Of a stretch of 64,000 bases of DNA, positions 11,364 through 24,900 are shown in pieces. The translations under genes were made by a program, and so were the position numbers. Each line of letters starts with the position of its first letter. The stretch's first letter is position 1. Where the stretch lies: NCBI GenBank assembly GCA_032358255.1, contig JAULBX010002224.1:1-64000 (forward strand). Reading direction: 5' to 3'. The notes under the pieces are model-generated. The model made no database searches, was not told where the DNA came from, and was given only the letters and a program-made list of their open reading frames with translations. This stretch comes from Heterotrichella gracilis. Lineage: Eukaryota; Sar; Xanthophyceae; Tribonematales; Xanthonemataceae.

Positions 11364-14300
11364 ATGGCGCAGGCTGCCCCCTGGCACCAGGGCGGGGGTA
11401 GCTCAGGAGGGGTGCCAACCCTGCAGCGCCTCGCAGTGGACTGCCTGATCGACTTCAGGTTTGCCCTTGGTGAGGAGCACAACCCCCCCATGCCTCTGGC
11501 AGCTGCCCAGCGCCCCACTCATCATGATGCATGTACCTGAGGTTATTACCCTCGTAGGGTTTTGACAGCGCACAGCACTTGGGGCGATTACCCTCATCAA
11601 AGTTTGCACAGCCCCCCCTGAGGCAGGATGAGACAAGCTTGAGTGTGAGGATTTGAATTGGAAACGTGCGTTGCAGGTGACATTGGCGACGTGCCGGTTG
11701 AAATGCTGGAGCCAGTGCTGCACATGTGCTCGGTGGAGGAACTGGCAACGATAGAGGATGAAACCAGGTGTGTGGTATGCTCCACATTGCAAGCAAAACA
11801 GTCATAAATTTGCAGGAGCCTGTTGCATTGCAAGCATTGCCGCATCCCGCTCCCAGTGACTCAGTGCCCCTGCAATTATAACAATTTATTACCCAACAAG
11901 CAAGAGCAGATAGGCAAGCATGTGCATGGGCGACTGCTGTTATTGCTGCACTGCCAGAACCCTTGGAACTACATGCTCCTGCATGACGGCACCAGTGCAC
12001 CCCATACCGTGACACCTAGTGCATTTGACGCCAACAGGAAGGGGGGGCGCGACATCTGCTGGTACACCTGGCACCACTGGAGCAAGCTGTTTGGCGAGCA
12101 CTTCCCGCTGCTGGCCAACAATGTCAAGGTGGGGTGGGTGCCCCACCAGAAATGTACCACTGTGGATCAGACAAGGGGGGTGGAGCATCTGACATGTACC
12201 ATGCTGCATTGCAATCAAGTGCTGTGCCTGTGTGCTGCATCGCCAAATCACAGGTGTCGCCACCATGCCCTGTGGCAGGCTGGCCTTGACACTGCATGGC
12301 CACGTTGGGTGCATGTGGGTATCGTGTGTGGGGTGTTTCGGGTGCCCTCTGTGTGCATACGGATGCCGCAGTAGTGTGCGCCACAAAATATTGACCTTTG
12401 CTCATTCCATGATGCAGGCGCCACCCCTCCCGGGGCGGCCCCAGCCGCTGCTGCCCTACCAGCCCCGCACCATGGCACCAGGTGGGTGGGTGGGGGTCAA
12501 ATTACGAACAATACGCTTATTCGGGCGGGTCCCTTGCTGGCATGCTATATCTGCATCACTGCGAGTGGGGATGCGCCTTGATCCTGCACGTGGCTGATGT
12601 GGCTGCCAGCCATGCATGTGGGCGCCAGCCATATGGCTGACGTGTGGTTACCTGAGGGAAACACACCTGCAATTTTAAGAAACGTTTGTTTGTTTTTATT
12701 TGTAGCAAAAATACTCTTATTTTTAATGAAGTTTCAAGATTAATCAAGATAATAAATTGATCAATTTTATATATTATTTAATGTTTAATGGCATTGCAGC
12801 CAACTGGCGGCTGGCACTGGAGCGGGAGGTGCTTCAGCAGGAGGCAAGGTTTGAGGCAGCGCGCGTGAAGGCGCTGAGGAGGGCGGGGGAGGAGGCGGCG
12901 CAGCGGCAGGCTGCACGGTCGCAGGTGGGTGGGTTGTTGGTGGGGGGTGCGGAGTGGTGAGGGGTGGGGACGTGTCATGTTTTCCCTGCTTGCGCGACTG
13001 CCGTCAAGATGCAGATGAGGGTTATGGTTTCAAGTATTCATGGTTTATCAGGAGTTCCTCTGTTCTTTCTCAGCCACCGCCCTCGAATTTGTAACGAGGT
13101 AGTCCAAACAAACCCCAAACTCACAACGTTGAATTTCTTGATTAATCTCAAATCTGCAGCTGCTTGACGATGGCGAGGCCCTAAGGAAGGGTCGCCAGGT
13201 TGCCGCTAAGGTGCGGTCCAGGCATGTGAGCAGGCAGCAGGCAGAGGCGGCGGCTGCAGTGCGACCAGGGGGGGCAAGGTGAGGGGAATGCGACACGGGT
13301 GGATTATGTTTATTAAACATTTTGATGTGTTTATTGTTGTTTCGTTTATGCTTAAATCTGCTACAGAATAACGTTGACCGAATAGGCTGTGAGTTACGTG
13401 CTTCCAGTAATCTAAACAGATTATAGTCAGCCTTGCACATGGCATTCTGAAAGACCGGCATGTCTCCTTCGTTAAGATCCTAGCACCCTCATTAGCCCGA
13501 CTGACTCCTGGCACCCTTGTTCACCGCAGGGGAGGAATACTGAAAAAACTGGGCCTGCTGGGGAAGCGCACACGCGCAGACCTTGTCATCAACACAGGGA
13601 ACGCGCCAAAGGCGGCCAAAACTGCGCACGTACCCGCGATCCTCAAACCAGCGGGCGCCGTGGCGCAGCCAAGGCCATTGCAAGGAGCGCCCCACGCTAG
13701 AGCGCATGCAGGTGCGCCATTTGGTGTATGGATGCATGGATAGATTAATGTGCTTCTCGTTGCTAACTCGCCTTCCTTTCGAAAGGCGCTTGATCAAGGA
13801 TTCAACTATTTGTTATTTATCTTGCAGTGGCGCCACCGCCACCACAGCCCCCTAGGGTGGTGCCACGTGGACCGGCAGTGCACCATGTGGCAGGCAGTCG
13901 TGCAACGCAGCCGCCAACCCAGAGCAAGCGCACCCAAACGCCGATGACTGGACAGAATTGGTCACCCGCAAGCCATGGTAGGGATATTGTGGACAGGAGG
14001 GCGTTGCACTTCCACTTGACTGACAGTAACTCCTCAACCAATACACCGGTACAAGCATGGTACGGCCTGCATGGTTTTGCTGGTTTCGTGTTCACTTATT
14101 GATTGTCGTCTGTCGCAAACCCTACTGCAGGGTTAGCGCAGGCGGGCACCCGCCCGCGCCTGGGTCCTCCCGCCGCCCCGCGCACGGTTAGGGACATCCC
14201 CACCTCCTTTGCATCCATGGTGCCGGCAGCATCTGGCAACGGCTTCATTGTGTACGACCAAGTGCAGCCCAGCCATGTGAACTCCCACCTGGATTTGCTA

Positions 14301-15170
14301 CCCAGCTCGGAGCGCCCCTTTTCTGCTAACCATGGCCGGGGCCAGGGCCCTGGCAGGCCACAGGTAGTGGGATTTTCTGCTTTCCATGCTGACATGTCTT
14401 TTGTTTTGCCCTGCTCTTGCCCTTGCCGGGTTCATATCCCTTATGGGTGCACTCAGAACCCTTCATTTGCATACTGAAGGCTATCCACAGTGGCTCTACT
14501 CATAATTGCACTAATTGTTATTGTTTTGTAAGCAAGCTCTATTCATCCCCTTTTATTTTCTTACCTTCAGGTGCTGGCTAAGGGCAAGGGGGTGACGTTA
14601 GTGGCGGCGGATTTCGACTGGCCGGCGGAGGAGGTGGGGGTTGGCGGATCAGGCTCAGATTCGGATGCATGGGACGATGGCGAGCCCCAAGCCAGTGATG
14701 CGGCGCCTACCATGGCAGAGTTGAGGGAGGCTGTGTTGCGCCGGCTGGATAAGGGAGGACAAGGGGTGCAAAGCAGCACAGGGTTTGGAAGGGGCACCGG
14801 CAGGGCTCCCGGGGTTGCGGCGGGGATGCGGGACAACCCTACCAGGCTTCCGCAGCAAGGTGTGAGGCCAGGGACGACACCATCGCATATGCAGCCACAA
14901 CATTCTGCGGCAACAGACAGCAATCAGCGCTTCAGCACCCCTTCTCGCATTCCCAGTGCACATGCGCATGCCACGGTGGTGTCACCAAAGGTTGTGGGGA
15001 GGGTCATGGGGGGTAGTTTCAGCAGCAAGGGGAAGGGTGCAGGGGGGGTGCAGGCCGGGAAGGAAATCCCTGCGTTGCTGAGTCAGCATCCTCACAAGCC
15101 AGCTGGGGCTGCAGTGCATAGCATAGCAGGGCGGCCACTGCTGCTGGCACCCAACGATTTTGATCTGTAA
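11364..15170 (+). CDS. Elongin A (Pol II elongation factor SIII subunit)
   Basis: Elongin A stimulates RNA polymerase II elongation and, through Elongin B/C, can form a Cul5 ubiquitin ligase. Ten exons, all frame-consistent: 11364-11469, 11677-11767, 12038-12128, 12418-12481, 12800-12924, 13160-13278, 13530-13711, 13828-13977, 14131-14363, 14571-15170; about 586 residues. The N-terminal Elongin A domain is clear: a BC-box-like L23-xxx-C27-xxx-F31, then GDIGDVPVEMLEPVLHMC, the F-box-like start, and a W/H-rich helix ending HFPLLANN. Next comes a basic helix with LEREVLQQEARFEAARVKAL. The remaining about 370 residues are Pro/Gly/Arg-rich and disordered, with an acidic patch (SGSDSDAWDDGE). Animal Elongin A places its BC region near the C-terminus; this N-terminal arrangement is that of short plant/fungal forms. 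The tail is unusually long. Exon 1 uses the CTTG|GTGAGG donor; an earlier GT would hit a stop. Confidence 0.87.
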
Positions 15171-15930
15171 TTGACATTGTTTCAAATTACGCGTTTATTT
15201 TGTTTCGTGCGAGGCCTCTACACCATGTTGAAGGGGTAGGGTTGCCAATGGGGATGGATGTGTGCAGGTTGTGTGAGGTACTGAATCTGAGGATTGATAA
15301 ATTTCTCTGTTTATTAATTTCAAATTGTCTGATCCGATCGCGATTCGCGAGTATTAACACAGTTCACCAGATCAGTGCCACGTGGGGTCTTGCAAAGATC
15401 CCCAAGGGCTGTTGCATATTGAGTTGTAAACCTGATCCCGCAAAGCCTTCAAGGCTTGAAGCCCAGCCCAATATTGTTCAAAATGAAACGGGACAAGCCC
15501 ACAACTACAGAACTGTAACGAAATAAGATACCCCATCTTGGCAAGATGAGATAAGACGCCGCGCGTGCGCTAGCAACAGACTAGTCTATTCTACAGGATC
15601 CTTAATGACGGCCTAGGGAAAATTTGCCCAATTAGGATTATATCTAGATAAACTGCGTTTGGTGCTGCTTACTGATGAGCACAAACAACTGTCCTATGTG
15701 ACAAGATGAACGTTGAACAATCACTGACTAACACCAAATTGACTACAGCCAAGCCACTCATTGCAAGGTGACAGGAACAGTGCAACCCAGCTGCTGCGGT
15801 GCTGGCCCTATGTCCAACACCCAGCAGGAGCCATTGGCTATACACACATCGCGGTGCCCTAGTGCCAGCCTGCACCACCAGTGTATGACATGCGCGTGAC
15901 CCCGTCACCATCAGCTGCCATTGTTGGCTT
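15171..15930. other. Gene-free stretch between convergent 3' ends
   Basis: 760 AT-richer bases between the Elongin A stop and the coiled-coil gene stop; presumably both 3' UTRs. No exon, RNA or repeat was recognised. Confidence 0.5.
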
Positions 15931-18900
15931 CTAGTCCATGATCCTCGCAAATTTGCGGCTGGGTGCTCCCGGCGTCAGCTCTGCCCCTGCGCCTGTGACG
16001 GGCAGCTGCGCCTCGGCGGTGCGCCTGGAGCGGGTCTCAACCCCTACCTGCACATTAGCGATGAACACATATAATGAAGAAAAGCCTTAAAGGTTGAATC
16101 CGGACTATAAAAGACCATTTGACTCTACTCAAGTACAAGGGCGGTGGTTGAGGAGGAGACAGAGCAAGAGCGTCGGCCTGGAAGGCTGATCATGCCCTAG
16201 GTCCCTACCAATTTGCGCCTGAGTAATAGATGACAAATGGAAGAAAAAGTGGGTTTGTAGGAAGGAGACGAGCCAGAGATTGCCTGTACCCCACCTGCGC
16301 CTGCTTGTTGAAAGCTGCCAAGCTGGACAGCACCTTGTTCCCCTTAACACTAAACGTGAAGCCAGGCTGCTTGGGGATGGCAGCGCGGGAGGGCACAGTG
16401 GGCGGCTGCGCGTTCTCCTTGGCTTTGCTGCTGCCCTGCTCCTGGGCTGCGGCTGGGTGCTCATGCCCTGATGCGGCATGCGGTGTGGCTGACTCCTGGT
16501 GCCGTTGCAATGCTGCCCGGGTGAGAGGGCGTGCAGGGCCCTGCGCCAGCGCATCCTGCAGGATTGCCATCCGCATGATCAGCATTCTTCCACCTGTAGC
16601 AACTCTAGTGCACTCCCACCCATGTAAATTGGCTTGCATCTGCTGTGTGCTGAAGCAAGAGCAGGTGAATGCAGCAAAACACTCAGGGCATCCCCCGAGC
16701 GGTCCTCAGTAAATGGGAAAGGCTGCGATTCTGTTGAAGCCAGATCTCATAATAAAGAATTTGCTTGCAACTGCTGTATGTTGCTGAATATTGCAAATCA
16801 ATGCAGCAGAAATCCACGGCACAAAGCCAAGCACTGTGCCAAGAACGAGGGCCATGTGTCCATACCTCCATGTGTTCGTGACCAGCTGGTCGCCACGGCT
16901 GCAGGGGCTTGCGCGGCGATTCGCTCCCACTGGCCCCCACCTGCTGGCCCCCGCTGGCTGGTGCCCCCTGCACCTGCGCCAGCTGCATGCCCGCCGCCAG
17001 GGTGTGATTCTTCTTCTTCAGCTCCCTGTTGGTGCGCACCAGCGACTCGCACATGGAGATGTATTGCTCAAGCTCCTGCGCGCGCTCCCCCACCTCGCCC
17101 TTCAGGGTGCTCAGCTGCATCTGCGAGGGGGGGGTGCATGCAGGGTTAGGTAAAGCACAACTCCATGAACCCTAAACCCTAATTCATGGAACGCAATCCA
17201 CTTGGAATTCTTACAGCACAAATATTCAAATCTGCATTGGAATTGCCATATCAAGGGTTAGAGACCTCTACGGGAGCTTTTGCCCTTGATATGGCAATTC
17301 CAATGCAAAAGCTCCCGTAGAGGTCTCTAACCCAAGCAGGAATTACAATGCGCTGTCCCTCTGTCAGGAAGACTATCGTACGTCAAGAAACCCAGCGCCG
17401 CAAAAAATAAAAAAATGTTTATTAGTGATAAAATGACCAGGTTGCAGATTATTCTTCAGATTAATTTATAAGATTATTCCCCTACCTTGACATGCAGCGG
17501 ACTCCCCTCCTTGGGGTCATCATGTGAAGGAGATGCCGTAGCTGCAGCGCCAGCGAGGATACCTTGCGCATCTGACTCGCTTTGCGCCATAGCCAGCTTA
17601 CGCTCCAGCTCGATCACCTTGGACTGCAGTTTTTGTGCAGTTCTCGGGCCTGCAACCCAATGTTGTCATTTCAGTGTCTGCTGTAATTTGTGGCATGCTA
17701 GTAAGCAAATGGCTGACTCGGTGGTGCAATCGATCATCATTTCAGGTTATTTCATCATACAAGAGTTTAACATTGACCACTGGCAACCTGGAGCAGAACA
17801 CGTAATGTATACCTGGGGTGCTGGCTGATGAACTGGAACGCTGGAACTGCAAAAGCTTTTCAGCATAGAAGCGCTGCTCATTCAGCAGCTGCTCTGTGGT
17901 GGCCCCATGTGCCTTCCTCTCCTCATCAAGGCTTTGCTGCGTGGTGCTCAGCTGTTCACGGATCACAGCTTTGGGTGTTCCCTTGACTTCACTGGCATCA
18001 TACTGGCTGAGTTGTGACTGCAGCTGCTCAATCTCAGTGCGGTAGCCCTGTGCCACATGGATGTAGAGTTTGTACTGATCCCATCAAAAGATGAATGCAG
18101 GGTATTAACGATTGAATCCACTTCATTGACCAACCATAAAGCCACCCACCTGATTGGTGCTCCCTGCATGGACAAGGTCGAATGACACCTGTTCAAGTTC
18201 TTGAGACAGCCTTGCCATGCAGGCCTGCATGGACAGCAAAAATTGTTGGCCACATTGTCACAGCAGACCACATATTCATAATACACCAGTCTACAAGTCA
18301 GCAGCCTGTCAGACAATGCATGACAATTACCTGCACCTCCGCATGCTGCTCTGCTGAAGCCGCAACCACTTCTGCCTGTTCATGCAACTGCTGCTTGAGC
18401 TGTGCCACGTAGGTTTCCAGGGAAGCTACGCTCTCCACAGACAGCGCATGCTTCCTGGTCACCTCAGCCACCTCAAGACGCAGCTCCTGGAGCTCGTTGC
18501 AGAGAACAGCAGTCTGTTGTTGCTGCACAGCCAGCTCTTGGTCCTTGCACTGGACCAGCGCTGTTGTAGCTTCCAACTGCTCCTGCAACCAAATGATAAT
18601 GTGCAATGAAGTGGCATTTTTGAATTCCAAACAGGAACTATTGAACAGCCGGATGGAACTGCAGGTGCAACAAGTCACGGGTGGTGTACGTACCAGTAGG
18701 CAGCTGTGTGTACTACCACCCTCCTGCAGCAAACGGCTGAACTCGTCCCTTTCAGTGAGTGCAGCTTGCAGCTCGTTGTGCCGGGTCAGTGCGTGGGACT
18801 GCGCCTGTTGCCACCCTTCGCTCGTCTGCTGCAGCTCCTGAATCACACCATGCATCGTGGAGTTAATTGCTGCGATAGCTTTGCAGGCATAGTGACTTGC

Positions 18901-21900
18901 TCAGCAAAATATGCAGTGTAAGCCCTGTTGTGTGTGACAATCACATAAGAATGAAGGCTTGCCAGCCCCAGAACTTAGTGCAAAACAAAAACACAAACCA
19001 AAGGGCATTGTATGTGGTTCAGCCGGTGACAGCTATAGCATGTATATAATAAGATGGATCATGGGTTGTCAAGATGGTCTGTCCAGAGCAGCACGTACCC
19101 CGCACACAGCTTCTAGCTCAGTCTCGAGTTCCGCAAGCCGCGTCTGAAAGCTGGCAATGGTGGACTCTTTGTCCATCACCAGCTGCGCATGGCTAGCGGA
19201 CTGCTGTTGCAACTCCTGGTACTCCGCTGTCAGCTGCTCAGTTTTGAAGGTCAGGTCAGCAAACTGGTCCTGCTGCTCCATCTTGCCCTATCAGAGGTAA
19301 AGGAAGGATCAGCGACTGGCTAAATCCACATTTAGACTCCTAAGTGGTGACAGATGGTTAGAAACCCTAGTAAAACCCTACTGTGGTGACCAGCACAAAC
19401 GCCTACACCTACATCAAACCTCACGAAGTCAAATGTCATGGCACAACCGTATATGCGACCCAAACACTAGTTTGTTCGAGTATTTCACACAGTGCAGGAG
19501 CCTGACCTCAATGAGCCCGTGAGCAATCTTGCACAGCTCGTCGGCATGGCTTTGCATCTCATCCAGCATGGACTGCTTTGCCACGAGCTGCTCCTTGAGG
19601 GAAGCAACCTCCTGGTCCTTCCTGGTGCCAGCCTCCACTATCTGATCTACCAGGGCAAGCTTCTCTGCCTGCATTGCCAACTGCTGCTGGTGGACCGCAA
19701 TGACGTCGGAAAGCTGGCCGTTGTCGGCAATCAGGTCATCAACGACCTTCTGCTTCTCCTCAACATCTCCCTGCAGAGAAGTAACCAGTGTTTAATTTGC
19801 TCTGCGCCATATTTAATCAATGCACATGAAGGATGCCCTCTGTGCAGCATACCGCGGAAATGTGCAGAGCACGAACACCCATATTATGCAAAAAGCAATG
19901 TAGCAGTGGAAACACAATCCCGGGGATAATAATGGACTAAATTCAATCCAGTAATTCTTGCACCCTCACATCAACATACCTGGGCAGCAGCAAGCTTGTC
20001 TTGTGTGACAGAGTACACGTGACGCAGCTGGACAGCATCCTCCTTGTAGCTGGAGAGCTCTGTGGTCAGCTTCTCAATGGCCATGTCCTTCTCACCAAGT
20101 TGCTGCGCCAGCCCTTGCAGAGACTGCTCCAGTTCCCTGGCGTTGTCTGCAGCAGCAGACACCTGCTGCTCCAAGTACAACTTATGCTGGCTCGCGTTGG
20201 CAAGCTGAGTGCCCAGCTCAGCATGTCGCGCCTGCAGAGCCTCATGCTCGCCACCCAACTGACTGTGCTGCTGCCGCAGGCTGATCAGCTCCTTGTTGAG
20301 TTGCTCCAAATTGGCCACAAGGGCGTTGTATTCCACTTGCAGTGCCCCGAGAGCCACCTCCTGCTGGTACCTGATCGCCTGCTCAGCATCCAGGGTGGTC
20401 TGCATGTGATCCACCTGCGTGTGTAGGCGCGCAGCATCTGCCCGGAGCTGCAGCTGCTGTTGGCCCTGCTGCTCCAAAAGCTCCTGCGCCTGAAGCTCTG
20501 CCTGTTGCAGCAATGCCCCGAGCTGTGCATTCTTGGATGTCTCGTCCACAAACTGCTGCTGCACCTCGGTCAAGCTGCGACAGAAAATGCATGAAGCTCA
20601 ACACAATGATAGGACAATGCAGGCTTGCTTCCAAGCATACAGCAGGCTGCTGGAATGCATAAAGGTACCTTTCAGTCAGCTCCTCCTGCCGCTCCAGCAG
20701 CCTGTGGTTTGCCAGGACCACGTCATCCAGCTTGCCCTGCAGCTCGGCTCTGGCAGCCACCAGGGCGGCCTCCAGGTTACCGACCTGCTGTTCCCTCTCA
20801 GCAAGATCATCCTGCAGTACACAGAAAGTATAGATTCAAATGTAGTGTTGGAGCGGATGAAAAGGCAATGAACATCTCATGGAGAATGCTATCTAACAGC
20901 AGAATTGTATATTAACAAGTCTTGCAAAATCTAAAAATCGGATATATTCAAGTCCTCCTGGTAAAAAACGAAAAATTTCAACAAGATAGGCTTAATGAAG
21001 CGCATACCAGATGATGGCGTTGCACGGTGAAAAGGTACAAGGTGTATACCTGCAAGGACTGCCTGGCACTGGCTGCCGCATCCAAAGTGCCCCGCACCTC
21101 CATCAACTGCTGATCCTTCTGTATTAGCAGGTCAGATTGGGACTGCAGCTGCTCCTCCAGCCGTGCTACCTGTGCATCTGCAGCAGCACTGCCAGCATCT
21201 GCCCTGGACTGCATCTTGGCCAGCTTGGCCTTCAGCTTGTCCACCTCAGCAGCCTTGGCATTCATAACTTTGTGGTACTCTTTCTCCGCTGCCATCCAAG
21301 CGCTGCGCTCTGATTCGTACTCCTGCCTCACCATGTAGATGGCTGTCTCAAGCTGATGGTTTACTGACTCAAGCTCCCTGGCTTTGGTGCTCAGAGCTGC
21401 TTTGGTGTTCAAAGCCGATTCAAGCTCCATCACCAACTGCAAAAGCGAATTTGTATCAATCCAGTGCAAATGCCGCCACAAAGCGTAGAGGCGCGAGGTA
21501 CCAGCAAGGCGTATTGAGAATACACATGTAGATGGCCTCACATCAATATGGTTGTGCACTTCAGCAGTGACAAATAAAGGTAAATGCAATTCAACCCAAA
21601 ATTGCAACCAGTACCTGTTCCACATCGTTGGTTTTCAAAGCCAGCTGCTCCTGCTCACTGGCCAAGGACTTCTCCAACGCATCCAGGGTCTGCAGATAGC
21701 CGCTGCACTGGGTCTCAGAGGCAGCAAATTGCGTAGTGACACCGTCAAGCTGCTGCTGCAACACTGCAAGCTGCTGCACCAAGCTGGCGTGGTGCTGGGC
21801 TGCCTCCTCCCCTGTAGTTTGCTGCAGACCACGAGCTTCCTCCAAAGCGACCACGCTCCCTGACAGCAGCGCACACTGCTCCTCGCTAGCCTTCAGCTGT

Positions 21901-24900
21901 TGTTGCACCAGTGCGGCTTGAGCCGTGGCCTCACCATGCTGGGAGGCCAGCTCGCTGATCTCGCTGTCCTTGTCATGCAGGGACTGCTGCAGCTGTTGTA
22001 AGCGTAGCTCCAGCTCAGCCGCACTGGCAGTGCTTGCCTCCAGCTCAGCCTGCAGGTGCTGTGCGCTGTCCATGTGGCTCCCAGCTGCCTGCAGCGCTTC
22101 CTCCAGCTGACCACCTGCAGCAGTAATTGTGAATCAATTACAGGACTGAAAACGGGGATCAATGTCTTCCATCATTTACCCATTGAGGGAAACATTGCAA
22201 CCATGCCACTTGCAAAACAGTGCTGGTAATTGTCAATGTGATATGTGAATCCTTTATTTGTGTGTCATCTCCCTTGGGAAGCGTGTTTTCCTTACCCATG
22301 GCAGCCAGCTGGCCAGTGAGATCCTCCACAATCTGCTCCTGCATGCGCAGTTGCTCAGCCANNNNNNNNNNNNNNNNNNNNNNNNNNNNNNNNNNNNNNN
22401 NNNNNNNNNNNNNNNNNNNNNNNNNNNNNNNNNNNNNNNNNNNNNNNNNNNNNNNNNNNNNTGGCACACCTCCAGCTGCCGTGCAAGCTCTTCCTTTGCA
22501 GCCACAGTGGATGACAGCTCCGTAACCAGCTGCTCCATTTCATTGGCTTTCAAAGCCAGCTGCTGCTGCCCGCCAGCCAAGGACTTCTCCAACGCATCCA
22601 GGGTCTGCAGGTAGCCACTGCACTGCAGTTCAGCGGCAGCAGATCGTGCTGTGGCATCGACCAGGTGCTGCTGCAACACTGCAAGCTGCTGCACCAGGCT
22701 GGCGTGGTGCTGAGCTGCCTCCTCCCCTGAGGTTTGCTGCAAGCCCAGCGCTTCCTCCAAAGCGGCAACACTCCCTGACAGCAGCGCACACTGCTCCTCG
22801 CTCGCCTTCAGCTGTTGTTGCACCTGGGCTGCATGCGCTGTAGCCTCACCATGCCGGGAGGCCAGCTCGCTGATCTCGCTGTCCTTGGCATGCAGGGACT
22901 GCTGCAGCTGTTGTAAGCGTAGCTCCAGCTCAGCTGCATTGGCAGTGCTTGCCTCCAGCTCAGCCTGCAGGTGCTGTGCACTGGCCTTGTGGGTTGAGGC
23001 GGCATGTTGTGCTTCCTCCAGCTGGCCACCTGCAAAAGCACAGCAAATGAACACAAAAATAAATTATTGCCCTAATACATATTGCAAACCTTATCCTTGC
23101 AACTTTAATTACCGTACTTAAAATGCCAAGAAATATAGAGTAACATACGGATTTTTGGTTTGCTTATTGCCTTGGTATTTATCTCACCTATGGCAGCCAG
23201 CTGGGCAGCATGATCCTCCGCAAGCTTCTCCTGCAAGCGCAATTGCTCAGCCAGCATGTCTGTCTGCAACAATTTGCTCCGGCACACCTCCAGCTGCTGT
23301 GCAAGGTCCTCCTTTGCAGCCACAGTGGATGACAATTCCTTCTCCAACCAGTCCATTTTCTGCTCCTGTTGCAGCGGAATAGGTATTGGTAAGTGCTGGA
23401 ATGGGAATTGGATGCATTAAAGCAAATCAAATTGGATGGAATTGGATTGCAGCGGAATAGGTATTGTGCTGAGACAAGTTAAGTGCTGAGACAATTTAAA
23501 TACATATTTAATCAACCACTGTTGCAAGGGTGAAATGCATCAAGGGCATCAGTCTTTACCCGTTCCAAGGATCCAGCTGCCAGCTTGTGAAGTTCAGACT
23601 CCAGCAGCGCCACCGCGGATTGCGAGTTTCGTGAAGCAAGATCAGCCTCGATGACCTGCACAGGCACAGGCAATCAGCCGCCAGGATCTTGCATGCCAGC
23701 AAACCACTGGAAAATGGATGCACCAATGCACACCTTTGCCTGGAGCTGCAGTGTGTTGGCATCCAGACTATCGCACTTGGTGACCAGCACCTCAATCTGT
23801 TCATCCCGTTCAGCAATTTCAGCAACCAGCTGCGTTGCATGGTGCTCCTTCTGCTCCAGCAGATGGGTGACCTGCATTAACACATGTTGGCAATCAGCCC
23901 TGGTGATATCTATGTTACATATGCAGAAGGATTATAATGCAAATACATTTTTTCCATAGCATAAGCAATGTCACGACAGGGCTGCATGGCGCAAGCTTGT
24001 GCAAGGCTGATTGCTGATCTGACTAATTGCCGGAATTGCAAGTAATAATACTAATAACAGTAAGCGTCCCAGCTGTCAGCATAGCATGCAGTTATAAGTA
24101 CGTACCTTTTGTTCCCATTGCTCCAGCTGGGATGCCGTTGCAGCCTCGTCTTCATGCATGGTGCGCAGCGCCAGCTCGTGGGATTCAAGCAGCTGGGATT
24201 GCTCATCGAAGCTGGCTTGCAGCTCAGCCTTCTGCTGCTCCAGCTTGGCCCGGATGTCCTCAGCATGCTGGTTCTTGGCAGTGGCGCCTTGCAGCTGGGC
24301 CTGCGCCTCCTTGAAGCTCTCCTCCACTGTGGCAAGCTGGTTCATGAGCTCAGCAATCCTGTCATCCCGCTCCTGCAGCAGCTCTCCCATGCGCTTGTCC
24401 TCGCCATGTGTGGTTGCCTGCTCTGCTGCTGCTGCCTGGCTGGCTTGCTGTGCGGCTGCCAACCCCTGCTGCAGGGCAGCGATTTCAGATGTGAAGTTCT
24501 CCTCCTCCTGGTTGAACACCGCTTGCAGCTCCCGCATGTAGCGTTGCTCTGCCGTGACCATGTCCTTCTGCCTCTGCAGCTGGACTTCGAGGTTGGACTT
24601 ATCAGCTCCAGCTGCCGTGAGTTGGCTGGTGAGAGCAGACACCTCTTGCTGAGCAGCTTGCATCTGTGCACACAAGGCAGCCTGTTCAGAAGTGCCTGCA
24701 GTAACCTGCTCTGTCAGCTGCAGGGCGTGGGTAACCGCTGCCTGTTTCTCAGCTTCAACGGATTGGAGCTGGAGCTTCAAGGCCTCCACCGCTTGCTGCA
24801 AAGCTACCTGCTGCTCTGCTGTTGCCTCCCCCGCACCAGAAAGCTTGGCGACATCTGCCTGCAGAGCTGCAACCTCGCGCGCGTGTTCCTGCTTCAGTTT

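Noticed and set aside
22254-23054. Reading the coiled-coil exon straight through the 100 Ns
   Set aside because: The frame downstream of the gap is wrong at that length. The sibling exon shows the correct frame.
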